64,000 nt of DNA from Arcanobacterium sp. S3PF19 (GTDB taxonomy: Bacteria > Actinomycetota > Actinomycetes > Actinomycetales > Actinomycetaceae): the NCBI RefSeq assembly GCF_000758825.1, contig NZ_JRMX01000013.1, positions 181,432 to 245,431 of the forward strand, written 5' to 3'. Within the stretch, counting starts at the first letter, position 1; each line of letters starts with the position of its first letter. The notes under the pieces were generated by a model, which saw only the letters and a program-made list of their open reading frames with translations, had not been told where the DNA came from and made no database searches. Positions 47,120 through 57,205 of the stretch are shown in pieces. Made by a program: the position numbers and the translations under genes.

Positions 47120-47401
47120 GCCGTTTTCGGCGGTATCCGAAAAAGCATACGTCCGCCGGCCGCAATACAGTGCAGTGCACCACCAAAATTACTTTGAACT
47201 TGCCGGGTGGGGGAAAAGTTTGCAATACTGTAAAAGTTGCTCGACAAAGGTTCGAGTTAAGAACTTGGCCGAAGTTGCAAAAGCACTTTGGTAACAAAAA
47301 GGTTCACCGAAAATCGTATAGGGCTTGCTGTATGTGTTCTCTCACGCGACACGCCCGAATGCGGGGTTCGGTGTCCGTGGTATAGAGAGGGAGACGACGC
47401 C
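47120..47401 (+). promoter_or_regulatory. S10 operon promoter/leader (no gene)
   Basis: 282 bases without a supported gene. TTGAAC at 47194-47199 is a -35 candidate, but no well-spaced -10 is visible. A GAACTTG-(G)CCG motif is repeated at 47195 and 47261. Near the end, a GACAC/GTGTC-based hairpin with an inner CCGAA/TTCGG pair lies at about 47348-47378, before the ribosome binding site GAGAGGGAG. This is where an S10-type L4-responsive leader would be expected; identity unproven. Confidence 0.4.
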
Positions 47402-47710
47402 ATGGCGGGACAGAAAATCCGCATCCGTCTGAAGTCTTATGACCATGAGGTCATCGACAGTGCAGCGAAAAAGCTCGTCGACGAAGTTACCCGTACCGGA
47501 GCGTCGGTTGTGGGACCGGTGCCGTTACCGACCGAGAAAAATGTTTTCACGGTTATTCGCTCGCCCCACAAGTATAAAGACAGTCGCGAACAGTTTGAGA
47601 TGCGTACGCATAAGCGACTAATCGACATTGTCGATCCGACTCTGAAGACAATTGACACCCTGCGTCGGCTGGATCTTCCGGCAGATGTCAGTGTAGAGAT
47701 CAAGCTCTGA
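47402..47710 (+). CDS. rpsJ: 30S ribosomal protein S10
   Basis: 102 residues, ATG 47402 behind GAGAGGGAGACGACG. Conserved [68 protein letters not shown]. Component of the 30S head and of antitermination complexes with NusB. First gene of a ten-plus gene ribosomal operon; the frame upstream to 47288 belongs to the leader. Confidence 0.98.
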   Translation: MAGQKIRIRLKSYDHEVIDSAAKKLVDEVTRTGASVVGPVPLPTEKNVFTVIRSPHKYKDSREQFEMRTHKRLIDIVDPTLKTIDTLRRLDLPADVSVEIKL

Positions 47711-47721
47711 GGTAACGCATT

Positions 47722-48390
47722 ATGGTAAAGAATATCCAAGCAGCCGACCCGAAGCCCGTAAAGGCTCTGCTCGGCACCAAGCTCGGCATGACCCAGGTAT
47801 GGGATGAGAATGCAAATTTGATTCCGGTTACGGTTGTGCGTGTTGGAAAGAACGTAGTCACTCAGGTTCGTACAACTGAGGTAGACGGTTATGAAGCACT
47901 CCAGATTGCATCCGGAGAGCTGAAGAAGAAGCACGTGACGAAGCCTCTCGCAGGTCATTTTGCAAAAGCGGGCGTGGAACCGCGCCGTCACGTTGCCGAA
48001 ATTCGTACGCCTGACGCCCGGGAATACACTCTTGGCCAGGAACTTGGTGTAGACACCTTCGAAGCCGGACAGCATATCGATGTTGTCGGCAAATCCAAGG
48101 GCAAAGGTTTTGCCGGCGTGATGAAACGCCACGGATTTGCCGGCGTGTCCGCTTCGCACGGCGCGCACCGCAATCACCGTAAGCCGGGTTCGGTCGGTGC
48201 CTGCTCCACGCCTTCGCGCGTATTCAGAGGAATGCGGATGGCGGGAAGAATGGGCAATGCCCGCGTCACCACACAGAACCTCACGATCCATGCCATCGAT
48301 ACCGAAAACGATCTGATTCTCGTTAAAGGTGCCATCCCCGGCAACAGGGGCGGCGTGGTCGTACTTCGTACTGCCGTGAAGGGAGCCTGA
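47722..48390 (+). CDS. rplC: 50S ribosomal protein L3
   Basis: 222 residues, ATG 47722, 11 bases after rpsJ. Assembly initiator near the peptidyl transferase centre. [25 protein letters not shown], the extension [50 protein letters not shown] and GAIPGNRGG are all present. Confidence 0.98.
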   Translation: MVKNIQAADPKPVKALLGTKLGMTQVWDENANLIPVTVVRVGKNVVTQVRTTEVDGYEALQIASGELKKKHVTKPLAGHFAKAGVEPRRHVAEIRTPDAREYTLGQELGVDTFEAGQHIDVVGKSKGKGFAGVMKRHGFAGVSASHGAHRNHRKPGSVGACSTPSRVFRGMRMAGRMGNARVTTQNLTIHAIDTENDLILVKGAIPGNRGGVVVLRTAVKGA

Positions 48391-48395
48391 TAAAT

Positions 48396-49043
48396 ATGGC
48401 AGACTTCAAGGTTGATGTAATTGATTTCGCAGGGGAAAAGGCGGGGAGCGTCACGCTTCCGGGAGCGCTTTTCGATCTCGAAGCGAATGTGGCACTGATT
48501 CACCAGGTAGTGACGGCGCAGCTTGCCGCTGCCCGGCAGGGAACGCACAAAGCCAAAACCCGCGGCGAAGTACGCGGCGGCGGCGCCAAGCCGTTCAAGC
48601 AGAAGGGTACCGGCCGGGCACGTCAGGGCTCGATCCGTGCGCCTCATTTCACCGGCGGCGGTATTGTGCACGGTCCCACGCCGCGCGACTACTCGCAGCG
48701 CACCCCGAAGAAAATGATTGCCGCGGCTTTGCGTCAGTCGCTTTCCGACAGGGCACGCAACGGACGTGTGCACGTGGTGAAGGGATTTGTGGAAGGCGAT
48801 ACACCGTCTACCAAGACCGCTCTGACTCTGCTCAATGGGGTAACTGCCGGGCGCAAAGCGCTTGCCGTGCTCAGCCGCGCAGAAGACACAAATGTTCTTT
48901 CTCTGCGTAACGTCCCCGAAGTTCATCTGCTTTACGTAGATCAGCTGAATTCCTACGACGTACTCGTTGCCGACGACGTAATCTTTACCGAACCGGCTTT
49001 CGCGGCTTGGATCAGTGCCAACACCAAGGAGGAGACGAAGTGA
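48396..49043 (+). CDS. rplD: 50S ribosomal protein L4
   Basis: 215 residues, ATG 48396, five bases after rplC. The long loop lining the exit tunnel is seen as [37 protein letters not shown]4 is also the S10-operon repressor in E. coli. C-terminal [24 protein letters not shown]. Its stop overlaps the rplW GTG start by 4 bases. Confidence 0.98.
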   Translation: MADFKVDVIDFAGEKAGSVTLPGALFDLEANVALIHQVVTAQLAAARQGTHKAKTRGEVRGGGAKPFKQKGTGRARQGSIRAPHFTGGGIVHGPTPRDYSQRTPKKMIAAALRQSLSDRARNGRVHVVKGFVEGDTPSTKTALTLLNGVTAGRKALAVLSRAEDTNVLSLRNVPEVHLLYVDQLNSYDVLVADDVIFTEPAFAAWISANTKEETK

Positions 49044-49357
49044 GCGAGTCCAGTGCAGTATTCATGAACAAAGATCCGCGTGACATCATTCTCAGACCGC
49101 TGGCGTCCGAGAAGGCAACGCGTCTTGAAGATGAAGGTAAATACACGTTCTTCGTACGTCCCGACGCAAACAAGACCGAAATCAAACTCGCAATCGAGAA
49201 AATTTTCGGAGTGAAGGTTGCGTCCGTAAACACGATGAATCGTGCAGGTAAGACCCGTCGGACCCGTGATGGCATCGGTCGCCGCAAGGCAACCAAGCGT
49301 GCTATCGTCACCCTGCGTGAGGGCACAATCGACATCTACGGCGAGATCGCCGGCTAA
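49040..49357 (+). CDS. rplW: 50S ribosomal protein L23
   Basis: 105 residues from GTG 49040 (AAGGAGGAGACGAA upstream, GTGA overlap with rplD). Sits at the tunnel exit and docks trigger factor and [68 protein letters not shown]. The shorter GTG start is preferred over the frame-open position 49007. Confidence 0.97.
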   Translation: MSESSAVFMNKDPRDIILRPLASEKATRLEDEGKYTFFVRPDANKTEIKLAIEKIFGVKVASVNTMNRAGKTRRTRDGIGRRKATKRAIVTLREGTIDIYGEIAG

Positions 49358-49388
49358 AGCCGACGAGGATATTGAGGAATAAGATCTC

Positions 49389-50225
49389 ATGGGAATTCGT
49401 AAGTACAAGCCGACGACTCCGGGTCGTCGCGGTGCGAGCGTTGCCGACTTCGCAGAAATTACCCGGACCACACCGGAGAAGTCGCTGCTTCGCCCACTCC
49501 ACAAGACCGGCGGCCGAAACAACAGCGGCCGCATCACAACACGCCATAAGGGCGGCGGCCACAAGCGTCAGTATCGTGTGATTGATTTCCGCCGTCACGA
49601 CAAAGACGGCGTGCCTGCCCGCGTGGCACACATCGAGTACGATCCGAACCGCACTGCGCGGATTGCCCTGCTGCACTACGCAGACGGCGAAAAGCGCTAT
49701 ATTCTGGCTCCGGAAAATCTGAAGCAGGGAATGACGGTTGAAAACGGTCCGAGTGCCGATATTAAACCCGGCAACAGCCTTCCGCTGCGCAACATTCCGG
49801 TCGGTACCGTGATCCACGCTGTCGAGCTGCAGCCGGGCGGCGGGGCAAAGATTGCCCGTTCCGCAGGTACGTCTGTGCAGCTGGTGGCGAGAGAAGGAAA
49901 ATACGCGCAGCTGAGGATGCCCTCCGGGGAAATCCGAAATGTCGATTCGCGCTGCCGCGCTACCGTCGGCGAAGTCGGAAATGCCGAACAGTCCAATATC
50001 AACTGGGGTAAAGCCGGGCGTATGCGCTGGAAGGGTGTCCGCCCGACCGTCCGCGGCGTGGTTATGAACCCGGTCGACCATCCGCACGGCGGCGGTGAAG
50101 GAAAGACTTCCGGCGGCCGTCATCCGGTTTCGCCCTGGGGTCGGAAAGAAGGCCGTACCCGCCATCCAAACAAGCCCAGCGACAAGCTCATTGTACGCCG
50201 GCGCAAGACTGGCAAGAAGCGCTGA
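49389..50225 (+). CDS. rplB: 50S ribosomal protein L2
   Basis: 278 residues, ATG 49389. Required for subunit joining and peptidyl transfer. [20 protein letters not shown], the central RNA-binding region [14 protein letters not shown] and the conserved [17 protein letters not shown], whose His is near the catalytic centre, followed by a basic tail RRRKTGKKR. Rps19 follows after 17 bases. Confidence 0.98.
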   Translation: MGIRKYKPTTPGRRGASVADFAEITRTTPEKSLLRPLHKTGGRNNSGRITTRHKGGGHKRQYRVIDFRRHDKDGVPARVAHIEYDPNRTARIALLHYADGEKRYILAPENLKQGMTVENGPSADIKPGNSLPLRNIPVGTVIHAVELQPGGGAKIARSAGTSVQLVAREGKYAQLRMPSGEIRNVDSRCRATVGEVGNAEQSNINWGKAGRMRWKGVRPTVRGVVMNPVDHPHGGGEGKTSGGRHPVSPWGRKEGRTRHPNKPSDKLIVRRRKTGKKR

Positions 50226-50242
50226 TCAGGAGGTTATGAGCG

Positions 50243-50524
50243 ATGCCGCGTAGTTTGAAAAAAGGGCCGTTCGTTGACGGACATCTTCTGAAGAAAGTTG
50301 ATGAACAAAACGAAAAGGGCACGAAGAATGTAATCAAGACCTGGTCACGCCGGTCGATCATCACACCGGATTTCCTTGGTCACACGTTTGCCGTTCACGA
50401 CGGACGCAAGCATGTTCCGGTATTCATAACGGAGTCTATGGTTGGGCATAAGTTGGGCGAATTCGCTCCGACGCGCACTTTCAGAGGCCATGTTAAGGAA
50501 GACCGTAAGGGTCGCCGCCAGTAG
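50243..50524 (+). CDS. rpsS: 30S ribosomal protein S19
   Basis: 93 residues, ATG 50243 behind [81 protein letters not shown]: full-length S19 of the 30S head, contacting the A-site finger. 31 bases to rplV. Confidence 0.98.
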   Translation: MPRSLKKGPFVDGHLLKKVDEQNEKGTKNVIKTWSRRSIITPDFLGHTFAVHDGRKHVPVFITESMVGHKLGEFAPTRTFRGHVKEDRKGRRQ

Positions 50525-50555
50525 GCAGCAGTACGAGAAAGAGATAGGCAAAAAT

Positions 50556-50921
50556 ATGGAAGCTAAGGCGCAGGCACGATTTGTGCGCGTCACGCCCCAG
50601 AAGTCGCGTCGCGTGATTAACGAAATCCGCGGAAAGCGTGCGCTGGATGCCGTCGACGTGCTGCATTATGCACCACAGGCTGTAGCCCGGGATGTAAAGA
50701 AAATTTTGGAATCCGCAATCGCCAATGCGCGTTTCGCCGCCGACCGTGCGGGGGAGAAGTTCGACGCCGCAAATCTTGTGGTATCGGCAGCGTATGTGGA
50801 TGAAGGTCCGACGATGAAACGTATTCAGCCCCGGGCGCAGGGCCGGGCGAACCGTATTCTTAAGCGGAGCAGCCACATCACCGTTATCGTCAGTGATGTC
50901 AAGAACGAGAAGGGAGCCTAA
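50556..50921 (+). CDS. rplV: 50S ribosomal protein L22
   Basis: 121 residues from ATG 50556. [25 protein letters not shown] and the tunnel-lining hairpin around [32 protein letters not shown] are intact; mutations in that loop affect macrolides, none evident. The ribosome binding site is weak (GAGATAGG), suggesting coupling to rpsS. The frame open to 50442 overlaps rpsS and is rejected. Confidence 0.97.
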   Translation: MEAKAQARFVRVTPQKSRRVINEIRGKRALDAVDVLHYAPQAVARDVKKILESAIANARFAADRAGEKFDAANLVVSAAYVDEGPTMKRIQPRAQGRANRILKRSSHITVIVSDVKNEKGA

Positions 50922-50923
50922 TC

Positions 50924-51748
50924 GTGGGCCAGAAAGTAAACCCAACTGGGTTCCGTCTCGGTATTACCACCGATCACCGTTCCAAGTGGTTCACCGATTC
51001 AGGAAAAGAAGGTCAGCGTTATGCCGACTATCTGGGTGAAGATATCAAAATTCGCCGTCTGATGGAGAAGAACCTGGACCGTGCGGGAATTTCGCGTGTA
51101 AACATCGAACGCCGCACGGAACGCGTGGTAGTGGATATTCACACTGCCCGTCCCGGAATCGTGATTGGACGCCGCGGCGCGGAGGCCGACCGTCTTCGCC
51201 AGGATTTGGAGAAGCTCACCGGCAAAGCCGTGCAGCTGAACATTCTCGAAGTGAAGAATCCGGAAGCGGATGCGCAGCTTGTTGCGCAGGGAGTTGCCGA
51301 ACAGCTGGCAGCCCGTGTGTCTTTCCGCCGTGCGATGCGTAAGGGTATTCAGTCCGCGCAGCGCGCAGGGGTGAAGGGAATCCGCGTGCAGTGCTCGGGC
51401 CGTTTGGGCGGCGCCGAAATGTCGCGCGCGGAATTCTACCGCGAAGGAAGAGTACCGCTGCACACACTGCGTGCAAATATCGATTACGGTTTCTATGAAG
51501 CACGGACCACCTTTGGCCAGATTGGCGTAAAGGTTTGGATTTACCGCGGCGATGTTACCGACAAAGAGTATTTCCGCAGCCTTGCGGAAGCTCCCCGCGG
51601 ACGCGGCAGAGGCAATGACCGCCGCGGACGCCGCGCAAACCGCGCGGCGCGTAATCAGCGTCCGGAAAAGAATGCAGCACAGGCAGCGGAAGCGCCCGCA
51701 GCGCAGCCCGCAGCCGAAGCAGCAACTACACAGGAAACGGAGGCCTGA
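50924..51748 (+). CDS. rpsC: 30S ribosomal protein S3
   Basis: 274 residues, GTG start at 50924, two bases after rpl[25 protein letters not shown] domain with [20 protein letters not shown], and the mRNA-entry helicase region [31 protein letters not shown]. The last 60 residues are an Arg-rich then Ala/Gln/Pro-rich extension ([16 protein letters not shown] ...), as in other actinobacterial S3. Confidence 0.98.
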   Translation: MGQKVNPTGFRLGITTDHRSKWFTDSGKEGQRYADYLGEDIKIRRLMEKNLDRAGISRVNIERRTERVVVDIHTARPGIVIGRRGAEADRLRQDLEKLTGKAVQLNILEVKNPEADAQLVAQGVAEQLAARVSFRRAMRKGIQSAQRAGVKGIRVQCSGRLGGAEMSRAEFYREGRVPLHTLRANIDYGFYEARTTFGQIGVKVWIYRGDVTDKEYFRSLAEAPRGRGRGNDRRGRRANRAARNQRPEKNAAQAAEAPAAQPAAEAATTQETEA

Positions 51749-51753
51749 GTTAA

Positions 51754-52170
51754 ATGCTCATTCCCCGCCGCACAAAGTATCGTAAGCAGCATCGTCCGGA
51801 CCGTCACGGGATGGCGAAGGGCGGTACACAGCTCGCTTTCGGCGAATACGGTATCCAGGCACTTGGCCCGGCATACGTAACGAACCGTCAGATTGAGGCC
51901 GCGCGTATTGCCATGACCCGTCACATTAAGCGTGGCGGAAAAATTTGGATCAACATTTTCCCGGATCGTCCGCTCACAAAGAAGGCTCTTGGTTTGCGTA
52001 TGGGTTCCGGTAAAGGTCCGGTTGAAACATGGGTTGCAAACGTGAAGCCCGGCCGTGTGATGTTTGAACTTTCGGGTGTTGACGAGACGCTTGCCCGCGA
52101 AGCCATGCTGCGCGCAATGCATAAACTCCCGATGAAGACCCGTTTTATCAAACGTGAGGATGGTGAATAA
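51754..52170 (+). CDS. rplP: 50S ribosomal protein L16
   Basis: 138 residues, ATG 51754. [58 protein letters not shown]. Binds near the A-site tRNA elbow. The stop shares its last A with the rpmC start (TAATG). Confidence 0.98.
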   Translation: MLIPRRTKYRKQHRPDRHGMAKGGTQLAFGEYGIQALGPAYVTNRQIEAARIAMTRHIKRGGKIWINIFPDRPLTKKALGLRMGSGKGPVETWVANVKPGRVMFELSGVDETLAREAMLRAMHKLPMKTRFIKREDGE

Positions 52171-52400
52171 TGGCTAAGGGTATCAGTACCGCAGATCTTG
52201 ACCGGCTTACAGACGATGAGCTCGCCCGGAAGCTGAAGGAAGAGAAGGAAGAACTGTTCAACCTGCGTTTCTCGGCTGTTACACACCGCCTCGAGGACTC
52301 GGCCCGTCTGAAGGAAGTGCGGGGCAATATTGCCCGCATTTACACCGTTGCCCGCGAGCGTGAGCTCAAAATCCGTACGGCTCCAACCGCTAAGAAGTGA
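52170..52400 (+). CDS. rpmC: 50S ribosomal protein L29
   Basis: 76 residues, ATG 52170 overlapping rplP. Two-helix protein at the tunnel exit: [58 protein letters not shown]. Next to L23 on the ribosome. rpsQ begins 8 bases after its stop. Confidence 0.97.
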   Translation: MAKGISTADLDRLTDDELARKLKEEKEELFNLRFSAVTHRLEDSARLKEVRGNIARIYTVARERELKIRTAPTAKK

Positions 52401-52408
52401 GGTTCCAG

Positions 52409-52687
52409 GTGAGTGAAGAGATGACTGAAACCGCAGCACGCAACCACCGTAAGGTGGAACGCGGATATGTGGTTAGTGACAAAATGGACAAGACCGTTGT
52501 GGTTGAGGTGCAGGACCGCCGGAAGCATTCGCTTTACGGCAAGGTTATGACCCGCTCCCGGCGTGTCAAAGCCCATGATGAGAATAATGAAGTTCGCGTA
52601 GGCGATCTTGTACGTATCATGGAAACCAGACCGTTATCCGCAACCAAGCACTTCCGTGTGGTTGAGATTATCGAGAAGGCAAAGTGA
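52409..52687 (+). CDS. rpsQ: 30S ribosomal protein S17
   Basis: 92 residues from GTG 52409, with GTGAGG six bases upstream; ATG 52421 and GTG 52397 are alternatives. [68 protein letters not shown] is the complete OB-fold. A hairpin 4 bases after the stop separates it from rplN. Confidence 0.96.
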   Translation: MSEEMTETAARNHRKVERGYVVSDKMDKTVVVEVQDRRKHSLYGKVMTRSRRVKAHDENNEVRVGDLVRIMETRPLSATKHFRVVEIIEKAK

Positions 52688-52691
52688 TTTT

Positions 52692-52711
52692 CGGCCGGCT
52701 TCGGCCGGCTG
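52692..52711 (+). terminator. Intercistronic hairpin between rpsQ and rplN
   Basis: CGGCCGGC-TTCG-GCCGGCTG, an 8-bp stem with a G-U pair and a stable TTCG tetraloop; followed by ATTTAACC, not a clear U-run. Sits in the only sizeable gap (87 bases) inside the S10-spc block, so it may partially terminate or mark RNA processing between the two operons. Confidence 0.5.
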
Positions 52712-52774
52712 ATTTAACCATCCGTTCGGCAAGGCTCAAATAATGAGAACCGGCACGACGACAGGAGATAATAA

Positions 52775-53143
52775 ATGATCCAGCAGGAGTCTCGGCTAAA
52801 GGTCGCCGACAACACAGGTGCAAAGGAACTGCTCTGCATCACTGTTCTCGGTGGATCCGGCCGGCGCTACGCCGGAATCGGCGACGTAATCGTCGCCGCC
52901 GTCAAGGATGCAATTCCCGGCGGAAACGTTAAGAAGGGCGACGTCGTAAAAGCGGTAGTCGTCCGGGCAAAGAAAGCAACACGTCGCGTTGATGGATCCT
53001 ACATCAGCTTTGACGAAAATGCTGCAGTTATTCTGAAGAACGAAACGGAGCCGCGCGGTACCCGTATTTTCGGACCCGTGGGCCGCGAACTTCGCGACAG
53101 GAAGTTCATGCGTATCGTTTCTTTGGCACCGGAGGTGATCTGA
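52775..53143 (+). CDS. rplN: 50S ribosomal protein L14
   Basis: 122 residues, ATG 52775 behind [42 protein letters not shown] and [11 protein letters not shown]-type segment [30 protein letters not shown]. Forms an intersubunit bridge and binds RsfS. First gene of the spc-type segment. Overlaps rplX by one base. Confidence 0.98.
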   Translation: MIQQESRLKVADNTGAKELLCITVLGGSGRRYAGIGDVIVAAVKDAIPGGNVKKGDVVKAVVVRAKKATRRVDGSYISFDENAAVILKNETEPRGTRIFGPVGRELRDRKFMRIVSLAPEVI

Positions 53144-53487
53144 TGGCGAAGATTAAGAAAGGTGATCTGGTACAGGTCATTGCAGGCCGCGACAAGGGGA
53201 TGCAGGGACACGTATTGCAGGTACTTACTCAGTCCGACCGTGTGATCGTTGAAGGCGTGCAGCGCGTAAAGAAGCATACCAAAGTAGGGCGTACCGACCG
53301 CGGTGCGGCCACAGGCGGTATCGAAACGGTTGAAGCTCCGATTCACATTTCAAATGTTGCCCTCGTGGGCCCCGACAAGAAGCCGGTTCGCGTCGGTTTC
53401 CGCCCGGTTCCCGTTGAGCGCAACGGAAAGAAAAAGATCATGCGTGAGCGCATCGGTCGCCGTGGCGGAGAGGAGATTGAGCTGTGA
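53143..53487 (+). CDS. rplX: 50S ribosomal protein L24
   Basis: 114 residues, ATG 53143 (TGATG overlap with rplN). KOW motif at the N-terminus: [44 protein letters not shown]. Early assembly protein. The stop overlaps the rplE GTG start by 4 bases. Confidence 0.98.
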   Translation: MAKIKKGDLVQVIAGRDKGMQGHVLQVLTQSDRVIVEGVQRVKKHTKVGRTDRGAATGGIETVEAPIHISNVALVGPDKKPVRVGFRPVPVERNGKKKIMRERIGRRGGEEIEL

Positions 53488-54050
53488 GCGAGAACATGGA
53501 AAAGGTAACCCCGCGTCTGAAGACGAAATACCGGGAAGAGATTACCAAGAAGCTTCACGACGAGTTCAATTATTCAAACATTAACGAAACAGCCGCTCTG
53601 GTAAAGATCGTTGTGAACATGGGCGTTGGCGAAGCGGCCCGTGACGCAAAGATCATGGAAGGCGCAATCGCCGACCTGACCGCGATTACGGGGCAGAAAC
53701 CGCAGATCACCAAGGCCCGCAAATCCATTGCGCAGTTTAAGCTGCGTGCCGGACAGGCGATTGGTGCGCACGTCACCCTGCGCGGCGACCGGATGTGGGA
53801 ATTCCTCGACCGGCTGCTGTCGACGGCACTTCCGCGTATCCGCGATTTCCGCGGTCTTTCCGCGAAACAGTTTGACGGACACGGCAACTATACTTTCGGC
53901 TTAACCGAACAGTCCGTATTCCATGAAATCGACCAGGATAAGATCGACCGCGTCCGCGGCATGGATATCACCGTTGTTACAAGCGCAAAGACGGATGATG
54001 AGGGAAGGGCGCTGCTGCGTCACCTCGGATTCCCATTCAAGGAGAACTGA
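53484..54050 (+). CDS. rplE: 50S ribosomal protein L5
   Basis: 188 residues, GTG 53484. [102 protein letters not shown]. Binds 5S rRNA and the P-site tRNA. Two bases to rpsN. Confidence 0.98.
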   Translation: MSENMEKVTPRLKTKYREEITKKLHDEFNYSNINETAALVKIVVNMGVGEAARDAKIMEGAIADLTAITGQKPQITKARKSIAQFKLRAGQAIGAHVTLRGDRMWEFLDRLLSTALPRIRDFRGLSAKQFDGHGNYTFGLTEQSVFHEIDQDKIDRVRGMDITVVTSAKTDDEGRALLRHLGFPFKEN

Positions 54051-54052
54051 AC

Positions 54053-54238
54053 ATGGCGAAAACGGCTTTAAAAGAAAAAGCAAATCGCAAGGCGAAGTTC
54101 GCTGTCCGCGCCTATACGCGCTGTCAGCGCTGCGGCCGTCCCCATTCGGTATACCGCAAGTTCGGTCTTTGCCGTATCTGCCTGCGTGAGATGGCCCTGC
54201 ACGGCGAGCTCCCAGGCGTAAAGAAGTCCAGCTGGTAA
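54053..54238 (+). CDS. rpsN: 30S ribosomal protein S14, zinc-binding type Z
   Basis: 61 residues, ATG 54053. Short S14 with two CxxC pairs ([26 protein letters not shown]) that bind zinc, the ancestral type Z form. [19 protein letters not shown]-type end. Together with the C+ L33 at 24.55 kb it indicates the zinc-replete version of the ribosome. Encoded in its normal place between L5 and S8. Confidence 0.98.
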   Translation: MAKTALKEKANRKAKFAVRAYTRCQRCGRPHSVYRKFGLCRICLREMALHGELPGVKKSSW

Positions 54239-54293
54239 GAAATCTACGTCGTAGGTCTGAATAGGAAACCACGACGGGAAAGGGCTTTGCCCG

Positions 54294-54692
54294 ATGTCAA
54301 TGACAGACCCAATTGCAGACATGCTTACACGTCTGCGGAATGCCAATTCGGCATTCCACGAGTCGGTTTCGATGCCGTACTCAAAGATGAAGGCAAACAT
54401 TGCCGAGATCCTCGAACGCGAGGGTTACATCGAAAACTTTGAAGTTGAGGACGCGAAGGTTGGAAAAACCCTCGTTCTCAACCTGAAATTCGGTCCGGGC
54501 CGCGAGCGGGCGCTTGCGGGACTGCGCCGGATCTCCAAGCCGGGACTTCGCGTATATGCGAAGTCGACGAACCTCCCGAAAGTGTTGGGCGGACTTGGTG
54601 TGGCTATTCTTTCCACATCTTCCGGTCTGCTTACCGACCGTGAGGCACAGGAAAAGGGCGTAGGTGGGGAAGTCCTCGCCTACATCTGGTAA
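54294..54692 (+). CDS. rpsH: 30S ribosomal protein S8
   Basis: 132 residues, ATG 54294 (second ATG-independent start). [32 protein letters not shown] and the C-terminal [31 protein letters not shown]. Central assembly protein and, in E. coli, spc operon repressor. GGGAAAGGGC upstream. Confidence 0.98.
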   Translation: MSMTDPIADMLTRLRNANSAFHESVSMPYSKMKANIAEILEREGYIENFEVEDAKVGKTLVLNLKFGPGRERALAGLRRISKPGLRVYAKSTNLPKVLGGLGVAILSTSSGLLTDREAQEKGVGGEVLAYIW

Positions 54693-54710
54693 TGAAAGGA
54701 GCGTTGGACA

Positions 54711-55247
54711 ATGTCACGTATTGGTAGACTCCCGATTGCCATTCCTGCCGGTGTGGAAGTAAAACTTGCTGACGGTACGGTCACGGTGAAAGGTCCCAAA
54801 GGCGAACTTTCCCAGACTGTGCCCGCCCCGATTGAGGTTCGGGTTGAGGGAAACGAAGTCCTCGTAACCCGTCCGAACGACGAACGCGAATCGCGTTCGC
54901 TGCACGGACTGACCAGAACGCTGATCAACAACAATATTATTGGCGTGACCGAAGGCTACTCCAAGACTCTGGAAATTGTCGGTACCGGTTACCGCGTAGT
55001 GGCCAAGGGCAAGGATCTGGAATTCTCCCTGGGCTATTCGCACACGATTGTGGTGAAAGCACCCGAAGGTATTTCCTTTGCGGTGGAAAACGCCAACAGG
55101 TTCAGTGTGAACGGCATTTCAAAGCAGCAGGTGGGAGAACTTGCGGCACAGATTCGCAAGCTGCGCAAGCCCGAACCCTACAAGGGCAAGGGCGTTATGT
55201 ACGCGGGTGAACATATCCGCCGCAAGGCTGGAAAGGCTGGTAAGTAA
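54711..55247 (+). CDS. rplF: 50S ribosomal protein L6
   Basis: 178 residues, ATG 54711 behind GAAAGGAGCG. Two homologous alpha/beta domains: [21 protein letters not shown] and VEIVGTGYR-type [26 protein letters not shown], ending [25 protein letters not shown]. Binds the sarcin-ricin region. One-base overlap with rplR. Confidence 0.98.
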   Translation: MSRIGRLPIAIPAGVEVKLADGTVTVKGPKGELSQTVPAPIEVRVEGNEVLVTRPNDERESRSLHGLTRTLINNNIIGVTEGYSKTLEIVGTGYRVVAKGKDLEFSLGYSHTIVVKAPEGISFAVENANRFSVNGISKQQVGELAAQIRKLRKPEPYKGKGVMYAGEHIRRKAGKAGK

Positions 55248-55618
55248 TGGCTGTATCATTCAAAGGCAAAGGCAAATTTGTGGCGCGCGCACGCCGTCAT
55301 GCACGTTTGCGCAAGCGTCTCTCCGGTACCGCCGAGCGTCCACGCCTCGTAGTTACCCGTTCCAATCGTCACATGGTGGCTCAGATTGTGGACGATACGG
55401 TGGGCAGAACTCTGGTTTCGGCATCTACGCTTGAAGCCGGGCTGCGCGCAAAAGAAGCGAACAAGGTTGATAAGGCACGTGAAGTTGGCGAACTCGTGGG
55501 GAAGCGCGCTTTGGAAGCAGGTATTTCCGAAGTTGTGTTCGACCGCGGCGGCAATAAGTATCACGGCCGTGTGGCCGCCGTTGCCGACGGCGCACGTGCT
55601 GCCGGATTGGCTTTGTGA
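55247..55618 (+). CDS. rplR: 50S ribosomal protein L18
   Basis: 123 residues, ATG 55247. [37 protein letters not shown] and C-terminal [24 protein letters not shown]. Binds 5S rRNA. The stop TGATG overlaps an in-frame ATG of the rpsE frame. Confidence 0.98.
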   Translation: MAVSFKGKGKFVARARRHARLRKRLSGTAERPRLVVTRSNRHMVAQIVDDTVGRTLVSASTLEAGLRAKEANKVDKAREVGELVGKRALEAGISEVVFDRGGNKYHGRVAAVADGARAAGLAL

Positions 55619-55641
55619 TGGCACAACGAGAGGAAAAGGAT

Positions 55642-56346
55642 ATGGCTGCAGAGCAGCAGGTACACGCCACCTCAGAGCAGGGCGGAGAGCGCAGAGCGCG
55701 CGATAACCGTCGCGAAGGTCGCCGCAGCGACCGCCGCACCGATCGTCGCGCCGAAGACAAGAATGCTTACGTGGAGCGCGTCGTTACGATTAACCGTGTG
55801 GCAAAGACCGTTAAGGGCGGCCGGCGGATGTCTTTCACCGCTCTTGTGGTGGTCGGCGACGGTAACGGCACCCTGGGTGTGGGTTACGGAAAAGCGAAGG
55901 AAGTTCCTTCGGCAATTGCAAAGGCTACTGAGGACGCAAAGAAGAATTTCTTTAAAGTTCCCCGGATCGGAACCACAATTCCGCATCTGGTACAGGGCAG
56001 AGACGCGGCCGGCGTGGTTCTTCTCCGCCCGGCTTCCGCAGGTACCGGTGTAATCGCCGGCGGCCCGGTGCGTGCCCTGATGGAGTGCGCGGGAATTCAT
56101 GACGTTTTGAGCAAGTCGCTCGGTTCGTCGAACGCGATCAACATTGTGCGCGGGGCGGTTGCCGCCCTGAAGCAGCTCGAACAGCCCGAAGCCGTGGCCG
56201 CCCGCCGCGGACTTCCGCTGGATCGTGTCGCGCCGGCGCAGATGCTGCGCAAACGGGCTGAGTTTGAGGCCAAGGAACGCGAAGAAGCTCAGATTGCGGC
56301 ACAGGTTGCCGAAAATGAAGCGGCGGCGGCAGGAGTTGGCGCATGA
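55642..56346 (+). CDS. rpsE: 30S ribosomal protein S5
   Basis: 234 residues from ATG 55642 with GAGAGGAAAAGGAT upstream; ATG 55618, overlapping the rplR stop, would add eight residues. An Arg/Glu/Ala-rich N-terminal extension of about 45 residues, then the ds[49 protein letters not shown] and the C-terminal domain [26 protein letters not shown]-terminal Glu/Ala-rich tail. Accuracy and mRNA-entry protein. Confidence 0.96.
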   Translation: MAAEQQVHATSEQGGERRARDNRREGRRSDRRTDRRAEDKNAYVERVVTINRVAKTVKGGRRMSFTALVVVGDGNGTLGVGYGKAKEVPSAIAKATEDAKKNFFKVPRIGTTIPHLVQGRDAAGVVLLRPASAGTGVIAGGPVRALMECAGIHDVLSKSLGSSNAINIVRGAVAALKQLEQPEAVAARRGLPLDRVAPAQMLRKRAEFEAKEREEAQIAAQVAENEAAAAGVGA

Positions 56347-56522
56347 AACTCAGAATTACACAGGTAAAAGGTCTTGTGGGAGCGAAGCGGAATCAGCGCG
56401 AATCCATGCGCACGCTTGGACTGCGCAAGATTCATCAGTCCGTTGTACATGAAGACAACGAGGTAACTCGGGGTCTGATCCGTACAGTTGCCCATCTTGT
56501 AACTGTGGAGGAGGAGAAATAA
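56343..56522 (+). CDS. rpmD: 50S ribosomal protein L30
   Basis: 59 residues, ATG 56343, overlapping the rpsE stop by 4 bases and the rplO start by one. [57 protein letters not shown] is the whole protein. Too short for a 60-codon ORF cut-off, but clear by sequence and place. Confidence 0.98.
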   Translation: MKLRITQVKGLVGAKRNQRESMRTLGLRKIHQSVVHEDNEVTRGLIRTVAHLVTVEEEK

Positions 56523-56998
56523 TGTCTGCAGCAGAGACTGTCGAATCCGAAGAACTCCTGAAGATTCACGATCTGCGTCCGGCTGCGGGAGCGAAGAAGT
56601 CGCGTACCCGTGTCGGCCGAGGCGAAGGATCGAAGGGTAAGACGGCGGGCCGCGGTACCAAAGGTACGAAAGCACGCTATCAGGTCCCGATGGGCTTTGA
56701 AGGCGGTCAGATGCCGATGCATATGCGTCTGCCGAAACTTCGCGGATTTAAGAATCCTGCCCGCAAAGAATATCAGGTAGTTAATCTGGATAAGCTTTCC
56801 GAGCTCTTCCCGCAGGGAGGAACGGTGACCGTTGCCGATCTCGTGGCAAAAGGCGCCGTGCGCGATAATCTCCCGGTGAAGGTTTTGGGCCGGGGCGAAA
56901 TCTCGGTGAAGGTAGATGTGGTTGCAGACGCATGGTCTGCTTCCGCACAGGAAAAAATTACTGCCGCCGGCGGTTCGCTGAAGTCGCAGGAAGCATAA
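56522..56998 (+). CDS. rplO: 50S ribosomal protein L15
   Basis: 158 residues, ATG 56522 behind [71 protein letters not shown], and [42 protein letters not shown]. Last gene of the S10-spc block; followed by two tandem hairpins, so secY has its own promoter. Confidence 0.98.
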   Translation: MSAAETVESEELLKIHDLRPAAGAKKSRTRVGRGEGSKGKTAGRGTKGTKARYQVPMGFEGGQMPMHMRLPKLRGFKNPARKEYQVVNLDKLSELFPQGGTVTVADLVAKGAVRDNLPVKVLGRGEISVKVDVVADAWSASAQEKITAAGGSLKSQEA

Positions 56999-57001
56999 TT
57001 G

Positions 57002-57065
57002 ACAGAGGTGCCGGCCCAAAGGGCCGGCACCTCTGTATCCGCCTGCGGACCAAAGGTCCGCGGGT
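57002..57065 (+). terminator. Tandem hairpin terminators after rplO
   Basis: First hairpin: perfect 16-bp stem (ACAGAGGTGCCGGCCC 57002-57017, complement 57021-57036) with an AAA loop. Second: GCGGACC-AAA-GGTCCGC (57045-57061), extended by flanking pairs to 57041-57065. Neither is followed by a U-run. The first starts 3 bases after the rplO stop. Confidence 0.85.
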
Positions 57066-57114
57066 GCAAAACGTGACCTAAACACTTAAATATCATTATC
57101 ATTGAAAATAGTTG

Positions 57115-57120
57115 TATAAT
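57115..57120 (+). promoter_or_regulatory. secY promoter -10
   Basis: Perfect TATAAT in the AT-rich stretch 57084-57125, 85 bases before the secY TTG. The -35 region at 17 bases (ATCATT) is weak; TTGAAA at 57102 is too close. Confidence 0.6.
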
Positions 57121-57205
57121 TTTAACCTGGCGCGTCATTATTTTCCGATGACGCCTATTCTTGCAGGGATGCCCATGCACAGCGGGCTGATCGGGAGGAA
57201 AACTC

